64,000 nt of DNA, taken from positions 434,001-498,000 of the forward strand of contig SEMN01000333.1 in assembly GCA_005408345.1 (NCBI GenBank), read 5' to 3'. This DNA is from Macquaria australasica (taxonomy: Eukaryota; Chordata; Actinopteri; Centrarchiformes; Percichthyidae). Below are positions 23,801 through 36,139 of the stretch, in pieces; positions within the stretch are counted from its first letter, which is position 1; every line of letters starts with the position of its first letter. Under the pieces are notes generated by a model. The model had not been told where the DNA came from. It did not search any database and saw only the letters and a list, made by a program, of their open reading frames with translations. The translations under genes and the position numbers were made by a program.

Positions 23801-24959
23801 ATCTTTTTGAAGGTAATGTTAATGGGGTTTTGTCTGAATGTTGAATATACTAAATTCAATGACTACTGAGAAGCCATACAGGTAACTACATGACATAATA
23901 ACCTCCTCCAATTGTTTCTCTACAGGTTGTCAATACTGGGGCATAAGGGCTTATGCAAAGACAACCATTTCAGGCTATCCAAACTCTCTCACCAACCTCG
24001 GCCTCCCCTCCTCAGTCAGTAAGGTGGATGCAGCCGTTTATGTGCCAACTACTGGAAAAACACTAATTTTTGTGAATAACCAGTATTGGAGGTGTGCATT
24101 GGTCATGATCAAGTCTTTATTTTGTTATTAACATGGCATGTGCCCATTGGTCTTTAGTAGATAAAAATGAATGTAAACACAGATCACTGAGACATTTATT
24201 AGGTACGGCTACATACATACAAAGCATTTGTAATAGTTTGTCTTTTCTCTCGTGCAGCTATGATGAGGGCAGAAACCAAATGGACTTCGGATACCCACGA
24301 TCCATCACTCAGGATTTCCCTGGCATAGGCTCCAAAATAGATGTAGCCTTTGAGAATATTGGTGAGAAATGTCATTCACTTAACTCATTTAACCCATTTC
24401 ATACAAGTCAAGAGACACCTTTGGTTAGAATGACAGAAAATGATCATCATAATCGGTATTTTTATATTAAAAGAACAGTTTGACAGTTATGCTTATTTGC
24501 TTTCTTGCTGAGAGTTAGATGAAAAGATTGTTACCATTCTCATGTTTGTCCATTAGATATGAAGCTACACCCAGGAGACGGTTAGCTTAGCTTAGCTTAG
24601 CTTAACGTAAAGACTGGAAGCAGGGGGAAACGGCAAGTCTGGCTCTGTCCAAGTCATTTGGTGGTTATGTGGCTGGCTCTTTCTTGGGCAGGCGTCAAAC
24701 TATTTCTTTAACAACTGATCATGTGACTGTGTAATAAGTTGTTTGTAATATAATATGTCTGTATTGTGTTTACAGCTTGTTTTGCTGCCTCCATGTGGCC
24801 AAAAAATCAGTTAATACTACCTTAACTTAAATTGCATACTTGCATATAAACTGAATCTTCCCTCCCACAGGATATCTATATTTCTCATCTGGCCCCAGAC
24901 AGAGTGAGTACTACCTGCCCTACAAGAGAGTGATGCGTGTACTGCTCAACTGCTACTGA
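20895..24959 (+). CDS. Divergent MMP (fish MMP13/MMP30-like); 5' propeptide exons do not join cleanly
   Basis: Exons: 20895-20997 (signal peptide MSLAHFWIVLLGCLTLCHA), 21235-21351 (GYLSQFY...MQAFFGLE), 21928-22031 (cysteine switch PRCGVSD), 22190-22338, 22679-22804, 23129-23290 (catalytic HEFGHALGLDH, Met-turn LMYP), 23448-23601 (acidic hinge DPGPEPEEPTED), 23682-23812, 23926-24091, 24258-24361, 24871-24959. From exon 2 to the stop the frame is continuous (434 codons with stop) and all GT-AG. Three problems are at the front: exon 1's only GT donor leaves phase 1 while exon 2 needs phase 0; the expected TG(V)LNNK codons lie upstream of the usable acceptor at 21928, and using the AG at 21899-21900 gives an in-frame stop; the switch has Ser for Pro. 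The C-terminus LLNCY keeps the hemopexin cysteine. It could be functional with an unusual or missed 5' exon, or be losing its zymogen control. Not MMP20 by its motifs; position would fit fish mmp30, unproven. Confidence 0.75.
21352..21927 (+). repeat. Intron with LINE-like 3' tail abutting MMP exon 3
   Basis: The intron ends in an AT-rich stretch finishing GCACTCTGGCAATAAAAGTAAAAAAC, directly against the codons ACT GGT GTC TTG AAT AAC AAG that belong to the propeptide. A poly(A)-signal-like tail next to an exon suggests a retroposon inserted here and displaced the original acceptor. The element's 5' end and family are not identified. Confidence 0.4.
24489..24665 (+). repeat. Teleost dispersed repeat (GCTTATTTGCTTTC...GTTAGCTTAGCTTAG)
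   Basis: Contains GCTTATTTGCTTTCTTGCTG, AGAGTTAGATGA, four tandem TTAGC units, AAAGACTGGAAGCAGGGGG and CTGGCTCTGTCCAA in the order of a repeat common in teleost genomes. A second copy lies at about 46858-47060. It sits in the last intron of the fourth MMP. Confidence 0.7.
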
Positions 24960-25352
24960 GGACTCACACACACACGACGACACAACTGTCTATGTCCAAG
25001 ATGTAACTGCAGTCAATCATGTGAATAACAGTATTATATATTTATATATATTTTATATGGGGAACAGTTCTCAGAGACTGATGTTTTGTAGTCTTACTGC
25101 TGCTTGGCTGTTGACACATACAGCAAATAACAGGGTCAGACTGAGGCAAAGGTCAGTGAGTGATTACCATTCGATCAATTCTGTAAATAATCTTTGAACT
25201 GTTTTCATGTTTTTTTTTTCTGTATGGGAATTGCAAAGGAATGTACTGATGGTGGATGTATTTGCTCAGAGATGTTTACTCATTTCAGTGATGCTAAATT
25301 GCACAATTTTGGGTGTAAAATAAGGGGATAAAGAACACATCCCAGGGTTACA

Positions 25353-25358
25353 AATAAA
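25353..25358 (+). terminator. Possible polyadenylation signal of fourth MMP
   Basis: AATAAA about 395 bp after the stop at 24959. It is the nearest canonical signal noticed. Confidence 0.35.
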
Positions 25359-25797
25359 TGTCAAAATGGAGTGATGCAAGAGCTCCCCTGCAATTTCTCT
25401 GTCACCTCTAGCCATAACAGGGCCCAACTTGCAGAATATTCTTATTTGCATACACCAACGTGGGTTACACAGTAGAACATTTGCAAACAATTTAAGCCAT
25501 TAGTTGTTCTCGATCATGTCTGAATGGTTATGTTGTGAAATACTCCTGTTTTTTTGTCTGGATGCTGCAATTTAGAATTAGGACCACAGGGCTTGTTTAG
25601 CTCAACTTTAGCCACATAAAAGAAGATCCAGTAAAGAAAGAGAGTTGAGTCACTTCTGTTTTCATGAACATGGAGAAATGAAGGATTTTATAGTTTAGTG
25701 TTGCGTTTGTGCACGCAGTAGAATCCTGGTTGAGGCACAAAACAAACCAAGGAGGTGATCAAGTGCAGAACATACAATCAGCAAGAACAGGGGAGCT

Positions 25798-26326
25798 TTA
25801 AAGGGTTGGTTCACCCAAATTATAACAAAATATATTTTCTCTATTACCCTTAATGATATTCAGTCATTAAGGTTGTTTTGGTTTTATTAGCCCAGGTTTT
25901 GAAATATCTCACTGAAATTCCTGCCTCCATCCCAGTACAATGGAGGTGAATGTAATTCAATGTCATCTTCACAGCACTACACAACAGCAAAATCTCTTTC
26001 CTGAAACAATGTGTCCCCATACTCCAATTCATTTATTATTTGGACTATTACCCCAGAAAGCAGTTCCACTGAAAACTGTCCACAATGACATCTGAGAGGA
26101 CATTGTTTCTGGAAAAAAAATGTTGCTACTGGAATTTTTAAATTCTGTGAGCACCACAAAGTAAATTCCATTCACTTACATTGTATTCGGGAGGAGGCAG
26201 AAATCTATGTAGGCTATCTCAAAACCTCAGCAGACAAAACCAACACTATCTTCATGGCTATTTACCACAAGGGGTACATAAGAAAATTTTGTGGTTTTTT
26301 TGTAATTTGGGTGAACCAACCTTTAA
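25798..26326. mobile_element. ~530 bp terminal-inverted-repeat element (MITE)
   Basis: Left end TTAAAGGGTTGGTTCACCC followed by AAATTATAACAAAATATA. The right end, read in reverse, is TTAAAGGTTGGTTCACCC followed by AAATTACAAAAAAACC. The ends are near-perfect inverted repeats with TTAA at the border and no coding capacity. The sequence resembles the 'AGGGATAGTTCACCC' elements common in fish. Confidence 0.75.
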
Positions 26327-27874
26327 TTAGTAACTTTTGGTGGTCCAAGGACTGATAAGAAGTAACTGCTTAAATCAGATTTGAGGGAAAACCAGACAGA
26401 ATGTCAGAAAAACTGCAATAATTCTAGTGTGATTTAGTTTGGAGATGTTGATTTCTCAGTACACAGCAAATGAGCTCAGTTTGACCTCATTTCTGACAGT
26501 CACCCATGAATTTAAAGGACTTTTTGTTCCAATGTGGGGCAGTACTTATTGGTTATAGGTGTGGCATATTTATGCTGTGCAAGATGTAGACATGGCATGA
26601 AACAAATGCAGAGACACACCCTACAAGTACCTGTCCAAAGGGTTCACCTGACAGGTAATGTGATTACAAAATGGTGATCAAAAAAGAGGAGGAAATACAT
26701 AAAGTACTGAACCCTGTAAATACAATTAATATGTACAATGAACCCTGTAAGTATAATTCATATGTATGTGTAATAATATGTAATATATTCTAAACCACCT
26801 AAATATACCATAACCTAACCCTACCATCAGCACATTACTAAAACATATAATGACCCAGAAAATACACCACATACACATACACCCAAGAACTGTACAAAGT
26901 TTCATAGTACACTTCAAAGATACATTTATCTGTCAGGTAAAAGACCTTAAACAGTACCTAGAACTTAATCAGAGCAACTTGAACATCACATGACTAGAGC
27001 ATCGGGTATGAAACATCATAACGTAAAGCAATAACAAGAAGAAAACAGAAAAAGTAAAATGTAACCTAACTCATTTAGAGGCGCCTCTGCTAATCTAAAA
27101 ATGTGGCAATGTTGAATGGCAATAAAACAATACAACAGCAATGGAGAGACAAAGCAAAAAATGGTATGTAACCCACAAGCTGAGGATAAAATATCAACAT
27201 CAACATCAGAGTAATCATAAAAACACAGGGCACATCATGAATCCATACACACACACCACTGGTAATTAGAGGAGACTGACCAGAGAGCGCCTGCACAAGA
27301 GAGTCAGAAATGGCTTCAAGTAAAAGTCCTCATTTAACCCTTTTGGAGCCAGCGTGTCCTAGGTATAAATCCAAAACGCTAGTTTTTCTGATGCAGGCCA
27401 GGCCACATGGGCATTTGAGCATATAAATCACAATATTGGTGTTGCATGTAATTCTAGTATAGTGGCATTACTAGTATATACTGTAAGTGTCATGCAATTT
27501 ACTGATGACTTATTTTGAGAAATTTTCTATTGCACTTCTGATTTGGCTGAGATTCAATGTAATGTAATGAATTCTGATCCGTATAAAGAGTCTAACCATG
27601 TAGATGAGTGACTTTTTGCTTTTCTCCTTGTCATACACCACTGCCCCGCACTCACTCACATTCTCCATTTTGGTAGGACACCCTCAGAGGGGTTGACATC
27701 AGACTCCAGCACAGCATCACTGTTGTGGAAAAAGAACTCTCCCTGACCTCTCTGATTCACAGATCGCGTGGATGACCACGAAGCTGTCAATCGGCTCTTT
27801 TTGATGGATAATAAAACACAAGTGATTATACTGTAAATATATGTTATTTTCTAAAAATTCAGAAGAACCAAAGA
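26327..27874. other. Intergenic, no gene seen
   Basis: AT-rich. A small direct duplication is present near 26707-26760 (two copies of GAACCCTGTAA followed by GTATAATTCATATGTA-like sequence). Short open frames lack exon context. A minus-strand open stretch at about 27670-27790 lies just downstream of the transposase relic and may belong to it, but I could not match it. Confidence 0.5.
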
Positions 27875-28314
27875 TCACTTACCATGATCTCCAGAGCTAC
27901 AAGAAGGTGTTTGGTGGGAATCAAACTGACCGTCTAGTGAATAGTCCACTGGCTCCTCCACCTGGTCAGCTTTGGCTCCCGTATTAACAGTGACTGCTGG
28001 ATCTGCATATACCTGCACGGTGCCTGTCTCAGCTACTTTACAATCAGTAGTCACTCTAGCATAGCTGTGTTCGTCCATAATCTTCTCAGTATTGATGGTG
28101 ATCCTGAGACTATCCCGGGAGGTATAGCGATGTTCAGCTGAGATCTGCTCTGTGTCAGTGATGACCTGAGGACTCTCCTGGGAGGCGTATGTGCTGAACT
28201 GCAGCAAGAAGGTGTCAAGGTCTTGCTCATAGTTAAACATCAATCAAGTAGCCACAGCCCGGTATTCACACTCAAACTGGGCAGAGTCAGGACTGTCACG
28301 GATACCACCACGAG

Positions 28315-28346
<32 letters not shown>

Positions 28347-28804
28347 CACCATATTAAATACAGTTACAATAAACAGTTACATATAAAATGCAGTGCAAGG
28401 TACTGAAATACAGTACTTATTTTACATACACCTAATGGTTCAGTAGGCATTTTCAAGGCAGTCTTGATTTAAACGATTTGTCAAAAGGTAGGACACCTGG
28501 TGACGTTGACTGAGATCAGACCAGATCATTTTCAAGCACACGATGTTGTGCTGCCACCCCTCTACACATGGGATCTGCTTGGTTCCAGGGTGAGCGCCTA
28601 CAAGCTTCAGACGGGGGAGCCACTCCATACACTTTTCCAAGAATGGGGAATGCGCGGACGCATCTGAGAGAGCACATTCCAGCTTGTGGGAATCGCTGAG
28701 CTGCTTGGAGTTGAAGCAGTTGAAGACGCCATCAAAGTTTTCACAGAATTTGGCAGATGCCATGTACTTCCTCTGCGCTCGACCTGTGAGCTGCTTTACC
28801 TGTC
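27875..28804 (-). pseudogene. P-element/THAP9-type transposase remnant
   Basis: Two open blocks on the minus strand. The upstream one (about 28804-28440) reads VKQLTGRAQRKYM, then ASAKFCENFDGVFNCFNSK, EKCMEWLPRL, and ends LLTNRLNQDCLEN, the conserved 'RLNQDxLENFF' region of P-element transposases and their relative THAP9. It is then cut: after LEN the reading is AY-stop-TIR, where the family has about FFGTIR. The downstream block (28313-27885) begins RGGIRDSPDSAQFE and has another in-frame stop just before LMFNYEQDLDTFLLQF; it ends at a plausible GT donor at about 27884. Between them is a CA microsatellite (28320-28346). The N-terminal THAP domain and catalytic regions are not present. Family call is from motif memory. 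The stops make it a dead transposase fragment rather than a gene. Confidence 0.65.
28320..28346. repeat. (AC)n microsatellite
   Basis: About 13 AC units, between the two blocks of the transposase remnant. Confidence 0.95.
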
Positions 28805-29930
28805 AGGGATTGATGCTAATATTTTAAAGCACTGGCCCCACAGGCCACCAAGCCCCTAAATTTGGTGGCCAAAGTACATTTTTGGTGGCCCAAATGTAAA
28901 GTTATATAAACAAAAGTTCAGAAAAGGCAATTAAAACCACCGCAGTACTGTGATGCCAGGTATCTGAAGAGGAGGAAACAATGACTGGCTTTAGTTACAT
29001 TTTACTTAAATGAGCACACTTCACAGATGTGAGCTAAACTAAGGGCCAGTCACATTTTTAGCTTATGAAATGTTTAGAAGTTGACACACGTACATTTCAA
29101 GTACAATTTTGGCCAGTTTTTAACTCGTTTTTCTACAGCTGCAAACGTGAACTTCTGCGTTTTTTTCACAAGTTTACAAAGGGTTATGCAACCACACGCT
29201 TTGAAATGATTTAATCTGAACATCGCCTCACAAAACCCAGTTGACCTGTATTTGAGCCGTATTTTAACGTCATTACGTGTCATTTACATGAACTACCCCA
29301 CGTCCATCTGAAACCTCCCAGTGTGTCCGCAATCGTAAACGCAAAAAATATACTTTTTTTAATTGTATCATTCTTGTTTCTACAAACTAAACTGGATATC
29401 CGGTAAAAGTGCTCTCGGTAATAATGTCCGGTGTAGCGTTGAGCGAGGATCTTAAGTTCCTCCGTCGTTCTCATTTGTTGACACATACTTTCCCGTCGAT
29501 GCTCACGTTTTGAACCATATTGCTGAAATATATTTGTCCTTGCACGGCTCCATAGTGTAGCCGTTTCACGAGGCACGTAAACCCTGCGATGAAGACGACC
29601 GACGGTTCCGGTTGACACACGGCAACAAACAATCCGGAGCACGAACTGTAAGAAGTGGGGTTTTGCTGGTTTGCTGCGGTCTCTTTGCGGTGTGTGTTTT
29701 CTTTATACATCCACGGCGTGTGCGCGTTTGCTGCTGGCGAACCGTTACTCTTGCATATCGTGTTTTTAGCATCTGCGATCAATTGGCAAGTCGTAGCTAA
29801 CTACACTGTAACGCAACATGCGGGCTTCTCGGCGCGTGTCCCCTCGCTGACGTTATTCTAGGCGAGTGTGTGAAGCGCCTGCAGACAGACAGAGGTAATG
29901 ATGTGCTGTTGATGTTTCTTCTCTCTGCAG
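28805..29930. promoter_or_regulatory. tbrg1 upstream region with CpG-rich promoter and 5' UTR exon
   Basis: 28805-29270 holds a short inverted GGTGGCC/GGCCACC pair and nothing coding I recognise. From about 29560 to 29895 CpG is clearly enriched (CGACGGTTCCGG, CGGCGTGTGCGCG, TCTCGGCGCGTG) and there is no TATA box at a useful place, as expected for a housekeeping promoter. A GTAATG donor at 29895 and an acceptor ending at 29930 imply a non-coding first exon ending at 29894. Minus-strand open frames here are treated as chance. Confidence 0.55.
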
Positions 29931-29943
29931 GCCTCTGTCGCCT

Positions 29944-32900
29944 ATGGAGTCACTCAACACTTTTGAATCTGAGATGGAGGCTGATGGACAGGGGAGCTAC
30001 TCTCTGTTTCCTGCTCTGGACAGCATCGCAGATCTGTCCGGGGCCACTGAAACTCTGGAGAGGTTGTTGAAAATATGTATTAAATACTGCGCGAGATTTA
30101 ATACATCCATCTAGAAGACCGGATGATGCTAAACTTTTTCTGTTTGCAGTGAACCATCCAGTGATATTGCAGAGAAGCCAAACCTCACGTGGCTCGATGC
30201 CGCACAGGTATCTGCCATTTGTTTTTCATGTTTCAGCTTGGTGCCATTAATAACATTCACCGCAATCAATTGCTGTGAGATTTTTTTGTTTTGTTTCTCC
30301 TTGTTCTCATGTAGATTGTCTTGGAAGAAGCTGGACGTCCCATGCACATAAAGGAGATTAAGCAGAGAATCATCGACAGGGGACTTGTTCAATCCAAGTA
30401 CAGAAATCCTCTCAATTTACTACACATCTTATGTTAAGCCAAACCATGACACACTGAGGATGGCTTTTTTTTTAATGTTCACTGAATATTGTTGTTCTAT
30501 CCTTGGCAGTGCAAAATCAAGCCTGGAGGCTGTCATGTACCGTGAGGTAAGGAGGATGTTTAAGGCTCAGTCTGACAGCAACCTCTGCTGTGGAGTATAA
30601 TAACTTGCACCTCCATTTAGCTTTTGTGTTAGTTCAGTTGATACAATACATGCATCATCTGTACTTCTGTTGCTATTTTTTCTTTCTCCATGGTTTTCCA
30701 TCCTGCTTCTTTGACCTTATTTCACGATTTTTAAAACAGGCAGACACTTCTGTGCTTTCATCAGAACAAAGGATGCTCTGTGCTCAGATGCGGAAGCCTT
30801 GAACCTGCTGTATCTAATAATGGTGGAATTAATCTAAATTGACCCCCAGCTTTTGGGGAATCAAACTTGGCTTTCACAGCCCCATGCATTGGCCTCAGTC
30901 TCACATTATGTTTCAGACACAAAAAGGCAGCAGGAGATTCAAGAGGATTGAGAACAGAAACGGAGTCTTTGCACTGCTGGTGAGTTATATGGGACACTTT
31001 ATGCCAATATCACACAAAAGCCGAATAAGTTATGGGATACTGAAAATGCATTTAACCTTTTATGCCAGACTGTTGGATAAATACTGAGGCTGTTCACACA
31101 AGATCTGGGTCCAGAACTGTAGTTTGACACACATCACTGCCTGGTATAATTGTATCGTATAGACAGATTTTATATATGTTGAAAATTACATTTCAGCATC
31201 ATTAAAAGTGGTAGGTGCAGGGTTTTTGCAGTGTAGATTCAATGATATCTGGCAATGTGATAATCTGGTGTGATGTCATACTGTCTATTTAGTTCTTACT
31301 TTATTAAACGTAAATGCAAGAATCCAGAAGAGCAGAAATTTAAAGCAGAGAAGTCACTCTTAATATCCAGTTATACTTACAGTACTCCACAGTACTAATA
31401 ATCCCTTAATAATCCTTTATAGTACCCATGTTTACACCATAAAAGCTGAGCTCCAAAGTTGAGCAGTGTCGGACTCTGACCTGTGTTAAATGTTGGTCAG
31501 CGGCGGGATTTTGGAGCCATGTTGGACAGTTCATTTTGACTAATGCAAACCTAGCAGCAACAGATCCTGGATCCATGTTTCAGTGTGAAAAGGGATGTCA
31601 GAGGGAAATCCTCCCAGAGAATTTCTGAGATAATTTCAGAGTAGAAATAATTTCTTTATTTAAATGTATTCAGTTTTGAAGATCGCATGCACATTTTGTT
31701 TTCAGTAACCTTCACTGTTTGTCGTACAGCAGTTTAAGTGTAAGCTCCATCTGTGTTATTTTATCGTCTACATTTTTGTCTGTATTTTCATCCATCATCC
31801 TGAAGGCAACACAAGCATTAGCCTCAGGTACTCCTGGTACATATGAGCAGATCTCTGTCTTTGTCTCCCCCTATGTTTCCTCACAGACCGATGAGGAGCG
31901 GCAGCAGGCCCTGCAGGCCTTCACTGCCCAGTCGTTCCTCGGCTCTCCGCAGCAGAACACTATCTCCAGTTCTGGCTCAGGTGCCTCTGCACCCGCCTTC
32001 CCATCTCCCACCAGTTCCTCAGAGCATAAGACCAAGATGAAGAGAGGTCCACGAAAAAACCAGAACGAAAAGTACAGACTCAAGTACCTTAGACTGCGCA
32101 AAGCTGCCCGTACCATGATATTTGTGAGTAATTTATTAATTCTTGAAAACAAGGTATGTTTTCGGTTGCATTTTTATAGAATTTAAGTTACTCTTGGGAC
32201 CAGTTTAGATACGCAGCTCTTTAATTATCAGTGTTGTAATACTGTTTTACCCGCAGGAGAATGCAGCTCTCTGTGATGAAATTGCCCACTTGGAAGAGAA
32301 GTTTCTGAGGGCAAAGGAGGAGCGGAGGTGAGTAGGACATGTTTTCAGCTATGCTTATAATTCCCATAATGTTCTAATTCATCTCACTGTATCCTGTTAT
32401 TTTTTTACTCTCATACATGATGGATGTGCTTTTGTGATGCTGAATAGTGGGGCTCCATTTTTCAGGCCATGTCACCTTTGAAAAAAACCCAATGATTCAT
32501 TCACATTCATATTCAATTTCATTTCCAGGTTTTTACTGAAGTCATTGTTGCAGTACCAGTCTTTGTCAGAGGGGGAGATGCTGCCAACACCTAGCTCAAG
32601 CTCTCATCCACCTGCGCCGCCTGTGGCATTAACCTCAGGTCCCGCAGGGGCTTCAGGCCTGTCTGGGGGGCATAACCTGGCATCAGTGGTGTCAACAGGG
32701 GAAGACGGACCTCTTAAAAAACCCAAGAAGGAAAGGAGAGAGCGAGGCAGGGAAAATGGAAAGGAGGAACGTGAGTGCTGTGGTCAAATAGTAATGCGGA
32801 TGCGTATTCAAAATAGATGGAATTCAAATGGTTTACATTCACCTTTAAAAACAGTTGGCCCATTATTTTATTTGCTCACGTTTCTTCAGTTCCCAAGAAG

Positions 32901-35347
32901 ATGTCTAAGAAGAGAAAGCTGGCAGACGGGTCTCGGAAGCTGGTGCAGCCCATCCCTCTGGACTCATCCGGTCGCCCCGTCTTTCCCATCGTACTGGGAG
33001 GGTTAACAGTCTACAGTCTGGGAGAGGTTAGTGTCATATCTCTATTATCACCATGGTCACTTATATTATTAATCATACACACTCTCTTCTTGCTATGACA
33101 AGTTAAACTTTTCACCAAATGCAAACTCTCCAGATCATCACAGACAGGATGCTGTTCCATGATGAGTGTGCCATCTACCCAGTGGGCTTCTGCAGCACAC
33201 GAGTCTTTGCCAGCATGAAAAACCCTGACCAGCAGTGCCTCTACACCTGCCAAATCAAGGATGGGGGAACAGGTCCACAGGTACACACACACACACACAG
33301 ATGTTACTGAAATCAGGTTTGCCAAATGTCCTTGTTTTCAGATAGAAATAATTTTAAAGTAAGTGAATTAAAATAAAGACAAATAAATCATTTTGTCTGT
33401 TTAGATCCAAGGGAACACAACAAAACTGTCGCGTACAACCTTGTTGATCAAGTTGTGTTTTGTTCAGTTTGGTGGTATGAATGAAATTAAATGGGTTTGA
33501 TTAAACATTACTAACACGTGCAACCCCCCCTCCCAGTTTGAGATTGTGCCTGAAGAAGATCCTCAGAATGCCATCGTGGCCTCCTCTGCCCTGACATGCC
33601 ACTCCAACCTACTGAAGGCCATCGCATCTGTCAGGTACCAAAGTTCACCACAAAGGCTTGGATTGGTTGTGGCTGATTGGGCTATTCCGCATAAATTAAC
33701 ATACAACACACAGGGGTTTGGTGTTTGTCACCAAGTGTCCAAGACGAATATTTTCAGAAACCTAAGTCAACTTTATTTGATCACTTCTTAATATAATTAT
33801 GTCCTTCTCTTAGTTCCAAGTCTGTGGCGCCCATCGTGCCATCAGGAGCTGACTTCTTTGGCTTCTCACACCCCACCATCCAGAATCTTATCCAGAGTTG
33901 TCCTGGAGCACGCAAATGTAGCAAGTAAATTCACCCATCTCCCTGCATATGGATTATCAACTACAATACACACAACATGCACTTCACATCTTTTCTGACT
34001 TGCAGATGATCATTTAAGAATAAGAATGAGATTTGTTTTCATGTTTTTACAACATTTTAGACTTCAGCTGTTTTAATAGGAAAAGCAGAAGACTACTAAA
34101 ACAAGAGCATACTGTAGGTAGTGTGGTCCCTCCCAGACAGGAAGTATAAAGGAACTTTACAGATGTGTCATTTAATTACAATAATTATAGACTGAAACAT
34201 GTTTTCCAAGCTGTTTTTCCTGAGTCAAAGCATTAATATGATGATATTTCTAGGTGTCAGCAAGTCAGGAGTAACATTTTAAGTCATGGAAACATGCTAA
34301 CTTATGCATACTGTATTTATATTTAGTTTGAAACTGATCTATCTAGTATTTTTTTAACCAGTTCTACTCGGTAAACTAAAATATAAAGTAAAGTAAAATA
34401 TTCTAGCAATTTCTGCAGGTAATTGGATTAGTTTTTTGAGATATGCAATTATGCAAGCTGGGCATCAAATTACAGGCCATGATTAATGCATTTCAATCAC
34501 GTTAATATATTCTACGTACGAAGGTTCAGCAAGCTTACATTTGCGAGGAGTTTAGATTTCTTTATAAATGAATGTTGTTGTTTTTTTGACTTTGTTTATT
34601 TAGCTACCGATGGATCCGTTTTGAGGTGTGTCGCCCTGGTGATGGCCAGGTTCCTCACAGCCTATCAGAGGACGACGCCTCAGTCAACTTTGAGGCCTAC
34701 CAGAGACACAAGGGCTTTGATGGGAACATCAAGACGGAGCACATAACAGGTCGCTTAAATATCACTTTTCCATTTTGCCGATGTTTTTAGCTTGGCTGTA
34801 GTGTACATTACCTCTGTCGTGTTGAGTTATGCATGTTACATTTACAGGGCATTGATTATTGCATGCTCTGGACAAGGTCACAGGTAAAAATCCCTTGCTG
34901 GGGAAACAAATAAAAACCGTGTCTTCTTTCTGGACAACAAATGTGTGAGCAAAGCGGTGGAGCCACTCAGTTATGCTTCACTCTGCTGGAGTGTGTGTGA
35001 ATAACCCTCCTTACCCCATCAACCACTCCTCCAGGCCTCTGCTGTAAATAACATATCATAAATGTAAGTGGCTAGGTTAGCTGAAAGATAAAAGTGCACT
35101 CCCTTACAGGAGTCACAGCATGTATTAGGAGTATTAGGAAAATGCCAAATATTTCACAGTACTTCTGTTTTTGTTCTCTCTTGCATTTTTTAATGCTACC
35201 ATGATGATCACTCAGCATAGACAGTGACTCTTCTATTTATCCATCTGTCTTTCCTCAGGACAGACGCCGCACTCTCCTAGCTCCTCTCATCCGCACCACC
35301 TGACCTCCCCCGCCATGAAGCCCTCTACCTCGTATTTCAGCTCCTGA
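29944..35347 (+). CDS. tbrg1: TBRG1 (NIAM) with N-terminal winged-helix (HARE-HTH-like) domain
   Basis: Nuclear growth regulator; the mammalian protein (NIAM) binds ARF and MDM2. Fourteen coding exons: 29944-30062, 30150-30207, 30315-30397, 30510-30546, 30917-30979, 31887-32123, 32257-32327, 32529-32770, 32890-33026, 33134-33280, 33537-33634, 33814-33924, 34604-34749, 35259-35347; 1638 nt, 545 residues, frame intact. Residues about 52-125 (LTWLDAAQIVLEEAG, HIKEIKQRIIDRG, SLEAVMYRE, FKRIENRNGVFALL) form a HARE-HTH-type helix-turn-helix pattern. Then a Ser-rich linker, a basic/coiled-coil segment (NEKYRLKYLRLRKAA to KEERRFLLKSLL, about 180-235), a Lys/Arg-rich stretch likely to be a nuclear signal (about 285-320), and FYRN/FYRC (GRPVFPIVLGGLTVYSLGE, IYPVGFCSTR, FEIVPEEDPQNAI, FFGFSHPTIQNLIQSCPGARKC). 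Human TBRG1 as I know it (about 411 residues) begins near the exon at 31887, so the first 120 residues are an extension. Convergent with siae. Confidence 0.95.
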
Positions 35348-35979
35348 TTCTGAAAGCTCTGCTGAAGTCAAGGTCATACATGATCGCAATCCTTGTGAAC
35401 TTTCATTCTTATTTACAGAGCTTACAATGTCCCCCTCCCCCTCCCCTCCCTTTTCCTTCCTGGTTCAATAATTCAGGAAACAGGCATATAAGAACTAAAA
35501 CCCTTGCTATTAATTGTATGTCATCTTCTAGCAAGTCCCAGACAGCATTACTGGGGATGCGTGCTAGCATGGTTGATGCTAATATACTGGATGTGGCTGG
35601 TGAGTTAGCTTTGTGCTTAACGTGCCAATAGCAACATAAACCCAACTCTGTATTGACAGTTGCATTGTTCACTTTATGTATATAAACATCTGTGCTGGAT
35701 TTTAGAAACTGAGTCCCAGTTGACATTATGTTTAAAATGTAATTACTGTAACGGAAGGAAGTTTTGGTACACGGCACACTATTGATGGTACCCTACTTAA
35801 AGTTGCAGTTATAACACATTACAGTTAACGTTTTTTTTATTTTTTTTCCCCCAGTTGAAGGAACAATAGATCATGTTTGATTATGAATGACTTCATTGCA
35901 TTTCCATCCGTTTTACTTTCAGTAAAACCACTGGCTTTGAATGTAACACACCCACACAAATTTAGTTGATGATTTGTCA

Positions 35980-35985
35980 TTTATT
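35980..35985 (-). terminator. Polyadenylation signal of siae
   Basis: TTTATT on the plus strand, AATAAA on the minus strand, 155 bp past the siae stop codon at 36140. Confidence 0.45.
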
Positions 35986-36035
35986 TGTGCAAATTAAGTC
36001 ATAAAGACTCATTTGTGTTGGAAACGTTTTGTTGA

Positions 36036-36041
36036 AATAAA
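36036..36041 (+). terminator. Polyadenylation signal of tbrg1
   Basis: AATAAA about 690 bp after the tbrg1 stop and 100 bp before the siae stop. Using it would make the tbrg1 3' UTR overlap that of siae. Confidence 0.5.
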
Positions 36042-36139
36042 AACACACATTTGTCATGCTTTTCTGCATTCATGCCAGTCCAGCAATTATTGCTGCATGG
36101 CAACAATCCACTGTCATGCTCCTCATCACTTCTACAGTG

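Noticed and set aside
29280..29782. Minus-strand open frames of about 100-120 codons opposite the tbrg1 promoter
   Set aside because: CpG-rich promoter DNA often stays open by chance. No domain, splice context or conserved motif was seen.
31719..31886. Plus-strand open frame running into tbrg1 exon 7
   Set aside because: It is intron sequence. The acceptor at 31886 and the phase-0 joins to 30979 and 32257 fix the exon as 31887-32123.
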